Source: Lampris incognitus
Taxonomy: Eukaryota > Chordata > Actinopteri > Lampriformes > Lampridae
Length of the DNA stretch: 64,000 nt
Assembly (NCBI RefSeq): GCF_029633865.1
Contig: NC_079230.1
Span: 33,663,150 to 33,727,149 of the forward strand
Reading direction: 5' to 3'
The notes beneath the pieces are model-generated. The model was not told where the DNA came from. It searched no databases and worked only from the letters and a program-made list of their open reading frames with translations. How positions within the stretch are numbered: position 1 is the stretch's first letter; each line of letters opens with the position of its first letter. Positions 9,440-21,217 of the stretch are shown piece after piece. The position numbers and the translations under genes are program-made.

Positions 9440-10740
9440 GCTATAGCTGTTTAAGCTATCACTTACCTTCATTTTAGCACTTTTTTTGTATAATTTTATT
9501 TAACTAATGCTAACATCAGCATCTGATTTTGAACGAGTGTTAAGTAGTGCAGCACGATGCAGCCTGCTGCACAGCGCAGCTGCAGGACAGGATGTGTATG
9601 TGTATACTAGCCATACTATTTTTGTTACATTCGTACTGACGGGATATGCACAAAAAGGTCAACATTATTACTCATTCTTCAAGGTGAACCAGACCTGGGA
9701 GAGTGATGGCGCTGTTGTTCAGGAAAATTATTGTAATTGTACAATTTGCTAACAGCACATACTGCAGGGACACGTACATGTCAGTCCACTTTGTTAAGGA
9801 ATATTTTTATTTTTCTATTTAAAAGGGTTGATTTCAAAAATTTCAGTAAAATCCCCTAAATTCAGATGCATTGTATCTTTCCAATTGTGTGTTTTCTTCA
9901 GAAGCTGTTAATCTGCCACTTGTTACCACAACCTCTGATCCCATACCGTAACTCAGAAGTCATGAATGGATCTCTTAGATGCGTTTTATTTTTAAAATTG
10001 TTGTCAATGTTCCTTATTTTGCAGGACTATTACTTTTCATTTGTCTTTTATGGGGTTGTCAGTTTAAAGAAGATAAAAAACAAAACTATTTACTACCAGC
10101 GAGTGTTGTGCTATTTGGTCGTCAAGTTCAACTTTATTGTCAACATATTATATTCACGGTGTTTAGAATACAATGAAGATCTTGTGCTCTGGCTCTCTCT
10201 GCCTTAACTCGAGGACACGCCACCCCCCCAAAAATACCCTATGAAAACAGCGAGTTCATACATCATATACAGTACACAATAACACATGGATGATGTAAGG
10301 TGCATATGGGCGTGTCAGCTGTTCAGCCACCTGACTGCCTGTGGGGAGAAAGTACTGCTGCTGACAGGGGTGGTGTGTGACGTCATGCTGCGGTAGCGTT
10401 CTCACGTGGAACGCTGACAAAGAAAATAATGGAAGAATGTCTGCTAATGCAAACCCAACTGCTCCAATTAAAACATTTTAATTTGCTGGTGCCCACGTGT
10501 ATACACAGTTTATATAAACCATTGTATTAAAAATTGTAACGCTCTCCTTACTCACTCGCATTTTCTGCTTGTACCCTGTCTTCCAAATACACCTTTTTTG
10601 TTTGTGCGACAAAGTAAGCTACTCAGACTTGAGGACTAAATGCAACAAGGCAAAAGCTATTCATAGGGTATAAATAGATATGAAGGCTTTATTCCTTCTT
10701 TGCAACTTTGCCTGGACTTCATTTTTGATAAAGATTACTA
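9440..10740. other. No recognised gene
   Basis: An open frame at 9866-10207 has no known domain. A string at about 10,127-10,190 (TTCAACTTTATTGTCAACAT followed by an ACAATGAAGATCTTGTGCTC-like end) resembles the edge of a widespread fish interspersed repeat, but I cannot delimit it. No other gene is supported. Confidence 0.4.
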
Positions 10741-13489
10741 CTGCTACTACGTTTGGCTGTTCCCATTAGAGGTTGCCACAGCGGATCTTCTGTTTCCATC
10801 TCTTCCTGTCACCCTAATCCTGTCCTCCTCCGTCACTCCCAATGAAAATCTTAGCGTCTTCAACTCTGCCAGCTCCACCTCCTGTCTTTCCATCAGTGCC
10901 ACTGTCTCCAAACCATACAACATAGCTGGTCTCACTACCATCTTGTAAACCTTCCCTTTAACTCTTAAGTTTCCTTTAGTAATCCCGTTGTGGAAATTAA
11001 TTTACTGAAAATGAACCCTTCCTAGCTGTGATCTGTGTAGCTAGGAGCAGTGGGCTGCTGCCTTCATGCAGCACCCAGGGACCAACTCCAGTTCTTCCCA
11101 TTGCCTTGCTCAGGGGCACAAACAGGAGTAAAAAACCTAACGTGCATTTTTCTTTTGATGGTGGGGGAAACCAGAGCACCTGGGGAAAACCCACCACAGA
11201 CAAGGGGAGAGCATGCAAACTCCACACAGAGTATGACCCTCAAGGTTGGACAGCCCTGGGGTTCGAACCCAGGACCTTCTTGCTGTGAAGCGACAGCGCT
11301 AACCACTGGGCTACCATGCTGGTACCCTTCTGCTGCAAATCACATCCTTTTCCACCGACTCCACCCTGCCTGCACTCTCTTTTTCAGCTCTCTTCTCCAC
11401 TCCCTGTTACATTGAACTGTTGACCCCAGGTATTTAAACTCCTCCACCTTCGTCACCTCCACTCCTTGCATCCTCACTATTCCACTGTCCTCCCTCTCAT
11501 TCATGCATATGTATTCCATCTTGCTCCTACTGACTTTCATTCCTCTTCTTCCAGTGCATACCTCCACCTCTCCAGGCTCTCCTCCACCTGCCCCCTACTC
11601 TCACTACAGATCACAATGTCATCCGCGAACATCATCATCCATGGAGACTCCTGCCTGATCTTGTCCGTCACCCTGTCCATCACCACTGCAAACAAGAAAG
11701 GGCTCAGAGCTGATCCTTGATGTAATCCCACCTCCACCTTGAACCCATCTGTCATTCCAACCGAACACCTCACCACCTTCACACTTCCACGTGCATATCC
11801 TGCACCACTCCTACATATTTCTCTGCCACTCCCGACTTCCTCATACAATACCACACCTCCTCTCTCGGCACCCTGTCATATGCTTTCTCTAAATCCACAA
11901 AGACACAATGCAACTCTTTCTGGCCTTCTCTATACTTCTCCATCAACATTCTCAAAGCAAACATCACATCTGTGGTGCTCTTTCCTGGCATGAAACCATA
12001 CTGCTGCTCGCTGATCATCACCTCTCCTCTTAACCTAGCTTCTATTACTCTTTCCCATACCTTCATGCTGTGGCTGATCAACTTTATACATCCGTAGTTG
12101 CTACAGTTCTGCACATCGCGCTTGTTCTTGAAAATCGGTACCAGTATGCTTCTTCTCCACTCCTCATGCATCCTCTCACTTTCCAAGATTGTGTTAAACA
12201 ATCTAGTTAAAAACTCCACTGCCATCTCTCCTAAACATCTCCATGCCTCCACAGGTATGTCATCAGGACCAACTGCCTTTCCATTCCTCATCCTCTTCAT
12301 AGCTGCCCTCACTTCCTCCTTGCTAATCCACTGCACTTCCTGATTCACTATCCTTACGTCATCCAACCTTCTCTCTCTCTCATGTTCTTCATTCATCAGC
12401 TCCTCAAGGTAGCCCTTCCACCTTCTCAGCACACTCTCCTCGCTTGTCAGCACATTCCATCTCTATCCTTGATCGCCCTAACCTGCTGCACATCCTTCAC
12501 AGCTCGGTGCCTCTATCTAGCCAATCGGTACAAGTCCTTTTCTCCTTCCTTAGTGTCTAACCTGTCATACAACTCACCATACGCCTTTTCCTTTGCCTTT
12601 GCCGCCTCTCTCTTCGCTTTACGCTGCATCTCCTTGTACTCCTGTCTACTTTCTTCATCTCTCTGACTATCCCACTTCTTCTTTGCCAACCTCTTCCTCT
12701 ATACTTTACTGTACTTCCTCATTCCACCATCAAGTCTCCTTGTCTTCCTTCCTCTGTCCTGATGATACACCAAGTACCTTCCTAGCTGTCTCCCTCAATA
12801 TTTCTGCAGTGGTTGCCCAGCCATCTGGCAACTCTTCACTACCACCCAGTGCCTGTCTTAACTCCTGCCTGAACTCCACACAACAGTCTTCTTCAACGTC
12901 CACCATTTGACCTTCGGCTCTGCCTTCACTCTCTTCCTCTTCTTGGTCTCCAAAGTCATCCTACAGACCACCATCTGATGTTGCAAAGCTACGTTCTGCC
13001 CTGTCACCACCTTGCAGTCTCCAATCCCTTTCAGATCGTGCCTTCTACATAAGGTATAGTCCACCTGTGTGCACTTTCCTCCACTCTTGTACGTCACCCT
13101 GTGTTCCTCCCTCTTCTTGAAATATGTATTCACCACAGCCATTTCCATCCTTTTCACAAAATCCACCACCATCTGTCCTTCCACATTTCTCTCCTTGACA
13201 CCATACCTTCCCATCACCTCCTCATCACCTCTGTTCCCTTCCCCAACATGCCCATTGAAGTCTGCTCCAATCACCACTCTCATTCATCATCACACCTGTG
13301 ATTTCCGGCTTCATACTCATCACTCTGTCTGACACTCTCTTCACCTCCAGCACACATCTTGACATACTCTTCCTTCAGAATTACCCCTATCCCATTTCTT
13401 CTCCCATCCGCACCATGGTAGTAGAGTTTGAACCCACATCTGATACTCCTGGCCTTACTCCCCTTCCACCTGGTCTCTTGCACACACAG
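10741..13489 (-). pseudogene. RTE-clade retrotransposon copy 1, decayed
   Basis: On the - strand this copy reads endonuclease to reverse transcriptase to 3' tail, going down in coordinate. LCVQETRWKG and [11 protein letters not shown] mark the AP endonuclease (about 13,490-12,860). GNGKAVGPDDIP-like and FVDLEKAYDRVPRE motifs (about 12,300-11,850), GLHQGSALSPFLFA and MFADDIVICSE (about 11,740-11,620) mark the RT. The end carries the CGCTGTGGCAACC-type tail at about 10,790-10,741. Several frameshifts break the frame, including a roughly 110-bp loss in the endonuclease near 13,280 relative to copy 2. A 351-bp repeat is inserted at 10,967-11,317. The 5' end abuts the tail of copy 2. Confidence 0.88.
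10967..11317 (+). repeat. SINE/L2-tail-like repeat inserted in RTE copy 1
   Basis: Compared with RTE copy 2, which reads straight from TTAACTCTT into GCTGGTACCC at about 13,950-13,970, copy 1 has 351 extra bases here. The insert contains the common fish strings GCATGCAAACTCCACACAGA and GGGTTCGAACCCAGGACC and the ending GCGACAGCGCTAACCACTG. The same GCAAACTCCACACAG string recurs in the repeats near 62.3 kb. GGTTCGAACCC resembles a pol III B box, so this may be a SINE. No clear target duplication is seen. Confidence 0.7.
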
Positions 13490-16400
13490 TCTACTACTAC
13501 TACTACTTTCGGCTGCTCCCGTTAGGGGTCGCCACAGCGGATCATCCGTTTCCATTTCTTCCTGTCTTCTGCGTCTTCCTCTGTCACACCAGCCACCTGC
13601 ATGTCTTCCCTCACCACATCCATAAACCTCCTCTTTGGCCTTCCTCTTCTCCTCTTCCCTGGCAGCTCCATATTCAGCATCCTTCTCCCAATATACTCAG
13701 CATCTCTCCTCCACACATGTCCAAGCCATCTCAATCTTGCCTCTCTTGCTTTGTCTCCAAACCGTCCAACCTGAGCGGTCCCTCTAATATAATCGTTCCT
13801 AATCCTGTCCTTCTTCGTTACTCCCAGTGAAAATCTTAGCATCTTCAACTCTGCCACCTCCAGCTCCGCCTCCTGTCTTTTCGTCAGTGCCACTGTCTCC
13901 AAACCATATAACATAGCTGGTCTCACAACCATCTTGTAAACTTTCCCTTTAACTCTTGCTGGTACCCTTCTGTCGCAAATCACTCCTGACACACTTCTCC
14001 ACCCACTCCAACCTGCCTGCACTCTCTTTTTCACCTCTCTACTGCACTCCCCGTTACTTTGGACAGTTGACCCCAAGTATTTAAACTCAGATGTCTTTGT
14101 CACCTCCACTCCTTGCATCCTGACCATTCCACTGTCCTCTCTCTCATTCACGCATAGGTATTACGTCTTGCTCCTACTGACTTTCATTCCTCTTCTCTCT
14201 AGTGCATACCTCCACCTCTCCAGGCTCTCCTCAACCTGCACCCTACTCTCACTACAGATCACAATGTCATCCGCGAACATCATCGTCCATGGAGACTCCT
14301 GCCTGATCTTGTCCGTCAACCTGTCCATCACCATTGCAAACAAGAAAGGGCTAAGAGCCGATCCTTGATGTAATCCCACCTCCACCTTGAACCCATCCGT
14401 CATTCCAACCGCACACCTCACCATTGTCACACTTCCCTCATACGTATCCTGCACCACTCCTACATACTTCTCTGCAACTCCTGACTTCCTCATACAATAC
14501 CACACCTCCTCTCTCGGTACTCTGTCATAAGCTTTCTCTAAATCTACAAAGACACAATGCAACTCTTTCTGGCCTTCTCTATACTTCTCAATCAACATTC
14601 TCAAAGCAAACATCGCATCTGTGGTGCTCTTTCGTGGCATGAAACCATACTGCTGCTCGCTGATCGTCACCTCTCCTCTTAACCTAGCTTCTATTACTCT
14701 TTCCCAAATCTTCATGCTGTGGCTGATCAACTTTATACCTCTGTAGTTGTTACAGTTCTGCACATCGCCCTTGTTCTTGAAAATCGGTACCAGTATGCTT
14801 CTTCTCCACTCCTCAGGCATCCTCTCACTTTCCAGGATTGTGTTAAACAATCTAGTTAGAAACTCCACTGCCATCTCTCCTAAACATCTCCATGCCTCCA
14901 CAGGTATGTCATCAGGACCAACTGCCTTTCCATTCTTCATCCTCTTCATAGCTGCCCTCACTTCCTCCTTGCTAATCCGCTGAACTTCCTGATTCACTAT
15001 CCCTACATCATCCAACCTTCTCTCTCTCTCATTTTCTTCATTCATCAGCTCCTCAAAGTATTCCTTCCACCTTCTTAGCACACTCTCCTCGCTTGTCAGC
15101 ACATTTCCATCTCTATCCTTGATCGCCCTAACTTGCTGCACATCCTTTGCAGCTTGGTCCCTCTGTCTAGCCAATCGGTACAAGTCCTTTTCTCCTTCCT
15201 TAGTGTCTAATCTGTCATACAACTCACCATACGCCTTTTCCTTTGCCTTTGCCACCTCTCTCTTTGCTTTACGCTGCATCTCCTTGTACTCCTGTCTACT
15301 TTCTTCATCTCTCTGACTATCCCACTTCTTCTTTGCCAACCTTTTCCTCTGTATAATTTGCTGTACTTCCTCATTCCACCACCAAGTCTCCTTGTCTTCC
15401 TTCCTCTGTCCTGATGACACACCAAGTACCTTCCTAGCTGTCTCCCTCACTATTTCTGCAGTGGTTTTCCCGCCATCTGGCAACTCTTCACTACCACCCA
15501 GTGCCTGTCTTAACTCCTGCCTGAACTCCACACAACAGTCTTCCTTCTTCAACTTCCACCATTTGATCTTCGGCTGTGTCTTCACTCGCTTCCTCTTCTT
15601 GGTCTCCAAAGTCATCCTACAGACCACCATCCGATGCTGCCTGGCTACGCTCTCCCCTGTCACCACCTTGCAGTCTCCAATCCCTTTTAGATGGTGCCTT
15701 CTACATAAGATATAGTCCACCTGTGTGCACTTTCCTCCACTCTTGTACGTCACCCTGTGTTCCTCCCTCTTCTTGAAATATGTATTCACCACAGCCATTT
15801 CCATCCTTTTCGCAAAATCGACCACCATCTGTCCTTCCACATTTCTCTTCTTGACTCCATACTTTCCCATCACCTCCTCATCACCTCTGTTCCCTTCACC
15901 AACATGTCCATTGAAGTCCGCTCCAATCACCACTCTCTCCTCCTTGGGTACCCTCTCCACCATGTCGTCCAACTCATTCCAGAATTCTTCTTTTTCATCC
16001 ATCTCACACCCAACTTGCGGGGCATATGCGCTGATAACATTCAGCAATAAACCTTCAATTTCCAGCTTCATACTCATCACTCTGTCTGACACTCTCTTCA
16101 CCTCCAGCACGCTCTTGACATACTCTTCCTTCAGAATTACCCCTACCCCATTTCTCCTCCCATTCACACCATGGTAGAAGAGTTTGAACCCACCTCCGAT
16201 ACTCCTGGCCTTACTCCCCTTCCACCTGGTCTCTTGCACACACAGTATGCCTACCTTTCTTCTTTCCATCATATGAGCCAGCTCTCTGCCTTTACCAGTC
16301 ATAGTGCCAACATTAAACGTTGTGACTCTCACCTCCACACTCCTACCCTTCCTCCTCTCTCGCTGCCTCTGGACATGCCTTCCCCCCCTCTTTCTCCTTC

Positions 16401-16630
16401 ACCCAACAGTACCATAGTTTCCAATGGCACCCTGCTAGCCAACAGTACAGGTGGTGGTCATTGGTAACCCAGGCCTCAACCGATCCAGTATGGAAATCTG
16501 ATTTATGATCCGCATATTGGATTTGGCAAAGGTTTTGTGCAGGACAACCTTCCTGACAGAACCCTTCCTATTTATCCGGGCTTGGGACCAGCACTAAGAA
16601 TGCACTGGCTTGTGCATCAGAAGCTTGGTT
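13490..16630 (-). mobile_element. RTE-clade retrotransposon copy 2, nearly full length
   Basis: The element runs on the - strand from a 5' leader at about 16,630 to a TAC-repeat tail at 13,490-13,509. The leader contains CCAGTGCATTCTTAGTGCTG when read on that strand. The pol gene lies at 13,522-16,338. The tail follows the conserved CCCTAACGGGAGCAGCC end also seen in the micro-insertion at 4403-4466. It abuts copy 1, which is in the same orientation, giving a head-to-tail pair. This copy is the best preserved LINE in the window. Confidence 0.88.
13522..16338 (-). pseudogene. RTE endonuclease-reverse transcriptase, one nonsense codon
   Basis: About 938 codons remain in a single frame, broken only by TAA at 14,161-14,163. 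Copy 1 has GAA (Glu) at the matching codon, so this is a single G-to-T change. The protein would nick target DNA and copy its own RNA there. The order is AP endonuclease (VTTFNVGTMTGKG at the start, [18 protein letters not shown] at about residue 143, QVDYILCRRH) and then the RT (PDDIPVEAW, FVDLEKAYDRVP, GLHQGSALSPFLFA, MFADDIVICSE near residue 690). After the stop the C-terminal part continues through GRRRRGRPKRRFMD-type sequence. No ATG lies upstream in frame; the first is MTGKGREL. A start further upstream, disrupted by a frameshift, is possible. Confidence 0.88.
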
Positions 16631-17375
16631 CATTTTTAATAAAGACATCGAGGAAAATTTGTATTGGTGGAGGATTTTAAAGTATTCTCCTTCTTAGCTT
16701 TTTGTAATAGAGCCTAATTTCTGTTGCTAAATTTTAAAGAGGCTTCTGATCATAATAGATAATATTGTAATGTGTTGTTTGGAATATCTAACTGGACATT
16801 ACAACACTTTTGCAATGTCTTCATTCCGTCCAATTGGATCAGTCAAATGTACATAAGTCATCATCATGACCCCCGTAAGTCAATTTGCTAACAAATCTTA
16901 AGAGGATTCATAACCCCTGTAGGAAGTTGCTTGACTCCCTTCAGGAAGGGAGGAGGGCAGAGTTCATTGCATCTTAATGAATGCTGAAATGCAGAGCTAA
17001 CATGGGGAAGGGAGGTATATTGAACCTGTGTATTGTGTTAAAGGCTTTAAAATGGACTTGATGTGTAAATGCAATTTTATAAAGTAATTGTTTAAAAATA
17101 ATTAAATACCATTTTAAATTAAATGACATGGGTGCCTTATGCTGACGTATTGCAGTTGTATCAGAATGTGAAAGGTAAATTACTCTGAATATTAACCTAA
17201 AAGGAGTGGGTCGAAGTCATTGTGAAATTGCTCAAAAAAGAAATAACCAAAATTCTAAATTATATTTTGCAAAACTGAAACTACCAAATATGGTTCCTAA
17301 ATCCTCCACGTGTTTTATTATTTTTAATAGTCAATAGTTTAACGGTCCTCCAACTGCATAAACTCAAGACATCAC
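16631..17375. other. AT-rich spacer, no gene
   Basis: No coding signature. The right part may hold a decayed 3' LTR of Gypsy A. On the - strand a purine tract (GCAAAGGGGATA at about 17,388-17,377) is followed by TGTGATGTCTTGAG, which looks like a polypurine tract with an LTR start, but no second LTR is present to confirm it. Confidence 0.4.
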
Positions 17376-19627
17376 ATATCCCCTTTGCAAAATATAACAT
17401 TTCCATCACCAACTATACAATCACTGCGGTGCGTATGCTGAACTGTATAAGCTATGAACAGTCTTACAATAACAACAGAATACCCTGACCATAAAACAAA
17501 TAACAGTTTTGAAATAACAGTTTCATACAGACAGTGCTAGGTCTATAAGAAATGACAGCCTCGAAATAACAATTTCATACCAACAATAGGCTACTCTTGT
17601 TTTAGTTTACCGTCCTCACATAACATAGTCCTGTGCCCAAGCCGGCGGCCTCCTGACCCTGACCTCTCACAGAGGGGGCTGAGCATGTAGTGGGTCAGGC
17701 TGGACTCGGCTACAGTCTATGTCAGGCCCCTTGGGAGGAAAGGCCTGCCCAGGGTCTGCGTGACCCTGAAGAGGTAGGGCTGGCGCGAGATAGGATGCAT
17801 TCCAGGTGCGCCCATCAGACAGTCTGTAAGTGTTCTGGCCTCTTTGCTCATACACCTGAAGAGGGCAAGAGTACTTTGACTGTCTCTTGCATAGTATACC
17901 TGGTCTCCTAACTCTGCCCCAAGACCCAGGAGGAAAGTGCACTGCTTTTGCCCCTCTCTTCTTGTCTGCATACTCCTTCATCTCCTCTGCTTCTCTTTCA
18001 CTGTTTGTGCTGTGTTTTGTGCTTGTAGGGATGTGACAGACTGATTTGTGGAGGCCTGTCACATGGAGTTTGGTGTGCATCTGATGTCCGTGCAACAGCT
18101 CCGCAGGGGAGCATTGAGTGGTGGCATGCCTGGTTACCTCGGAGACCTGGAGAAAGTCTCTGGTTGATGCTGTCCACTCCTTTCCTTCTATTTTCGTAGT
18201 CAGTAGACTATCCTTCAGACATCGACTGAATCTCTCAATTTCCCCATTTGCCTGGGGGTGGTAGAGTGAGTGAGGAGCGTTTTTGTGCAATTCCCCTGTC
18301 CTTGAGAAAAGATTCAATTTCTTGTAAAATCAGTTGACTACCATTGTCTGAGATTAACTCTTTTGGGTTTCCTTCCCTGCTGAACACTGTAGACAGGAAG
18401 TGGATCACTGATGCAGAAGTAACTTGGGACATGAATGCAACCTCAGGCCACTTGCTAAAGTAATCTATGAGGGTAATAGCAAAACAGCAACCAGGGGCTG
18501 TGGACTCAAAAGGGCCTACAATGTCTACTGCTACTTTTTCCCATGCAGCATCTGGGAATGGAACAGGTTGCATAGGCATAGTATGTGTAACAGCTGTCTT
18601 GTCATGCTGCTGACATGTGAGGCAAGATTTGATTGTGGCTTCAACTTGTGCATCCATCCCAGGCCACCAGTAGAGGTCCCTGAGACATAGTTTCGTTCTG
18701 ACGATGCCTTGATGTGTCTCTCAACGTATCAGTTGTGGCTGCAGTTGCTGTGGCACCAGTAGACAGTGGTCTCCCTGCAGGACACATCCATCCACTACGG
18801 ACAGTTCTGCTCTCAGTCTCTAGTAGGGTGTCAGTGTTGGATCCAGACCTGAGTGTGACCATCTTGTGGCGATGAATTCGTGGAGCTGTGACTGAACAGG
18901 GCATGCTTGACAGGCCCCCTCGAATTCATCTGCAGACACAGCTGAGAAGCTGCCGATGAGTGCCACCAGCTCCAGCTCGTCCTCCTGTCCCTGATCAGCA
19001 GTTAGCAATGGGAACCTGGACAGACAGTCAGCTGTGACATTTTCTGTGCCAGGTCTGTAGCGCATGTCATAATTAAACGACAGCAATCTAGCCCACCACC
19101 TAGCAATACGCATACCAGCTCTGTCCAGCCCCTTAGAGGAGAGTAGTGTAGTGACGGGGATGTGGTCTGTACGTAACGTGAAGCGTCTGCCCCACAGGTA
19201 GGTCCTCCATTTCTCTGTAGCCCAGACACACCCCAAAGCTTCTTTCTCCACCGTGGAGTACTTCCACTCTGCTGATGAAAGCGTGCGTGACGCGAAAGCC
19301 ACTGTTCTCTCGGAGTTGTCTGGGTGTATTTGAGTCAGCACAGCCCCAACCCCATAATCTGAAGCATCAGTGGTTATGATGGTGGGCAGATCAGGGTCAA
19401 ACAAGGTCAGCTAGACTGTGTACAATCAACTGTTTCACTGTTTCAAAGCTCTTCTGTGCACTTGTGGGTCCAGACATATGCAGCATCTCCTCACAACAGG
19501 CTGCGCATAGGCTCCACCACTAAGGAGTAATTGGGAATGAACGTTGCATACCATGAAGTGAGCCCCAGAAAGGAGCGGAGGCCAGAGGCCTCCTTGGGGG
19601 GAGGTGCCTGCAACACTGCCTCCACGT
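17376..19627 (-). pseudogene. Gypsy A: RT end, RNase H and integrase fragment
   Basis: A Ty3/Gypsy pol remnant on the - strand. It enters inside the RT thumb (about 19,627), with LRSFLGLTSWY-type codons spread over shifted frames. RNase H follows (about 19,404-18,980) with TTDASDYGVGAVL, AFASRTLSSAEWKYS, LRTDHIPVTTLL and NVTADCLSRF. The integrase has a zinc-finger region around SCLTCQQHD, then a core with VAVDIVGPF, LISDNGSQL and SLYHPQANGEIERF (about 18,650-18,250), and a C-terminal domain to about 17,667. Frameshifts lie near 18,240-18,320 and 18,650-18,820, with a stop near 19,405. The 5' half is cut off sharply where an oppositely oriented element (H) begins. Confidence 0.85.
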
Positions 19628-20276
19628 GACAGGGGTCTGGCTGTATCCCCTGGGCCCACACTACCCCCAGAGTAATGGACAGGCAGAGAGGGCTGTTCAG
19701 ATAGCCAAAAGCATATTAAGGCAGGAAGACCCTCTCCTCGCCCTGTTGACATACAGAGCTACACCCTCTTCTTCCACTGGAGCCAGTCCAGCGGAATTGC
19801 TCATGGGTAGGAGACTCAGAACCACCTTACCCACATTGCAGCATAACCTGAAACCGGCCTGGCCTAAAGAGGAACTGATCAAAACCGCTGACGCCGCAGC
19901 CAAATCGAGGCAGGCTTTCTACTACAACCGCAGGAACGGCGTGCGGACACTGCGCCCACTGAACTCGGGTGACGCAGTACTCACCAAACCTGATGGACAG
20001 AAAACATGGACAATGCCAGCAGTTGTTCACAGTCAGAGCTCCACTCCCAGATCCTACATAGTGGAGACAGCTCAAGGTGAACATTACAGAAGGAACAGGC
20101 GCCACCTGTTGGCCACACCCAAAACACTCACCTTTGTCAGCAGGGATCCTGACCATGTCACTCCAGGGGAGAATGGAAACATGGATGAGTCCCGAGCAGC
20201 AGAAATGCCAACTTCCACACCATATGTTACTCGCTCTGGCAGGGTGAGCAAGCCAGCAATCCGGCTGGATTTGTGA
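19628..20276 (+). pseudogene. Gypsy H integrase C-terminal part
   Basis: Open to a normal stop at 20,274-20,276, but lacking everything before the third catalytic region. It starts at PHYPQSNGQAERAVQIAK, which holds the catalytic Glu region, continues with LLALLTYRATPSSSTGASPA and the ELLMGRRLRTTLP motif, and ends with a chromatin-targeting-like tail (TRSGRVSKPAIRLDL). That ending is typical of the K02A2.6-like group of fish Gypsy elements. Confidence 0.85.
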
Positions 20277-20404
20277 GGCGTATGGACTTGTGTACTGTGG
20301 GAGATTTTTTATTTTTTTTGTGAAAAGGGGGGTGATATACAGGTTAAAATTGTTGGCAGTAAATGTTCAGAGAAATGTTTAGAAAATCATCTTAGAGGGG
20401 GAGA

Positions 20405-20614
20405 TGTAATGAATGAAAGGTCACGTGTTTAACTTGACCTACTCACGGGTGTACGTGCAGTGCGTGTGACGTATACAGGAAGTGAGACGCGCATGTTATG
20501 AAGGTTGTATGTCGGATGAACGCTAGTAAAAGCTACACAGTTAAGAACCTACGAAGTCGGCTCGTTCTTGAATTATTCTTATGTCAGTAAGACAAGGCGT
20601 CTAAGGACATTACA
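20405..20614 (+). repeat. Gypsy H 3' LTR
   Basis: 210 bp bounded by TGTAATG and CATTACA, a perfect 7-bp inverted repeat in the TG...CA form. It is preceded by a purine-rich tract (TTAGAGGGGGAGA, 20,392-20,404) that fits a polypurine tract. The right edge cuts directly into the Gypsy B integrase. Confidence 0.87.
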
Positions 20615-21217
20615 GTCGTCGACTCATTAGCAGCTGGACTGGTGACTTCAGGCCGTCGACTGGAGTGTTGCAGTACTCCAGCAAGCTGAGGTATGGATCC
20701 TTTCTTTCTGCTCTGGTTTTGTCCAGTATCATCTTGGCTGTCTGGGCGGTTCTCTCTGCAAGGCCGTTACTCTGTGCATAGTGGGGGCTAGAAGTGATGT
20801 GGTTAAACTCCCATGCTTCTGCAAAGCTCTTGAAATCCCTGGAGCTGTAACAAGGACCATTATCACTGATAATTCTCTCAGGTATTCCTTGTCTAGCAAA
20901 TATGGCCCTCATTTTGTGGATGACTACAGATGGAGTAGTGTAATGTAGTCTTTTGATCTCAAAGTATCTACAACTACTATGTAGTCTTGCCCTTCAGAAG
21001 TGAACAAGTCCGTGCTTACAACCTGCCATGGCCTCTCAGGAATAGGGTGTGAGATCATTGGTTCTTTCGTGTTTGAGCTGCGGCGCTCTGTGCATATGGG
21101 ACATCTCTCCACTACATATTCTATCTGTGCATTCATGCCAGGCCAAAATAGAATGTCTCTAGCCCCTTGTTTATCCTTTTCTACTCCCATGTGTCCTGTG
21201 TGTATGCGTCTTAGCAT
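20615..21217 (-). pseudogene. Gypsy B integrase, truncated
   Basis: The integrase is in two pieces. The N-terminal part (21,217-20,924) has HTGHMGVEKDKQGARDILFW and the zinc-binding CPICTE, then DLFTSEGQDYIVVVD. The core (20,912-20,615) has IISDNGPCYSS and HYAQSNGLAERTAQTAK. A frameshift near 20,918-20,930 separates them. The frame is cut at LLMSRRL by the LTR of Gypsy H, so the C-terminal domain is missing. Confidence 0.85.

Larger units (their letters stand above)
19628..20614 (+). mobile_element. Gypsy H: 3' end fragment with one LTR
   Basis: A + strand Ty3/Gypsy fragment that begins abruptly inside the integrase core and ends with a complete LTR. It separates Gypsy A from Gypsy B, both on the other strand. 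No 5' half or 5' LTR is seen, so it is either a truncated insertion or the remainder after a rearrangement. Confidence 0.85.

Noticed and set aside
9866..10207. Small membrane protein gene
   Set aside because: Hydrophobic open frame in AT-rich sequence beside a dispersed repeat; no family match by eye.
11028..16467. Many + strand open frames rich in Ser, Pro, Leu and Thr opposite the RTE elements
   Set aside because: They are the antisense of the RTE coding sequence, which has strong motifs on the - strand.
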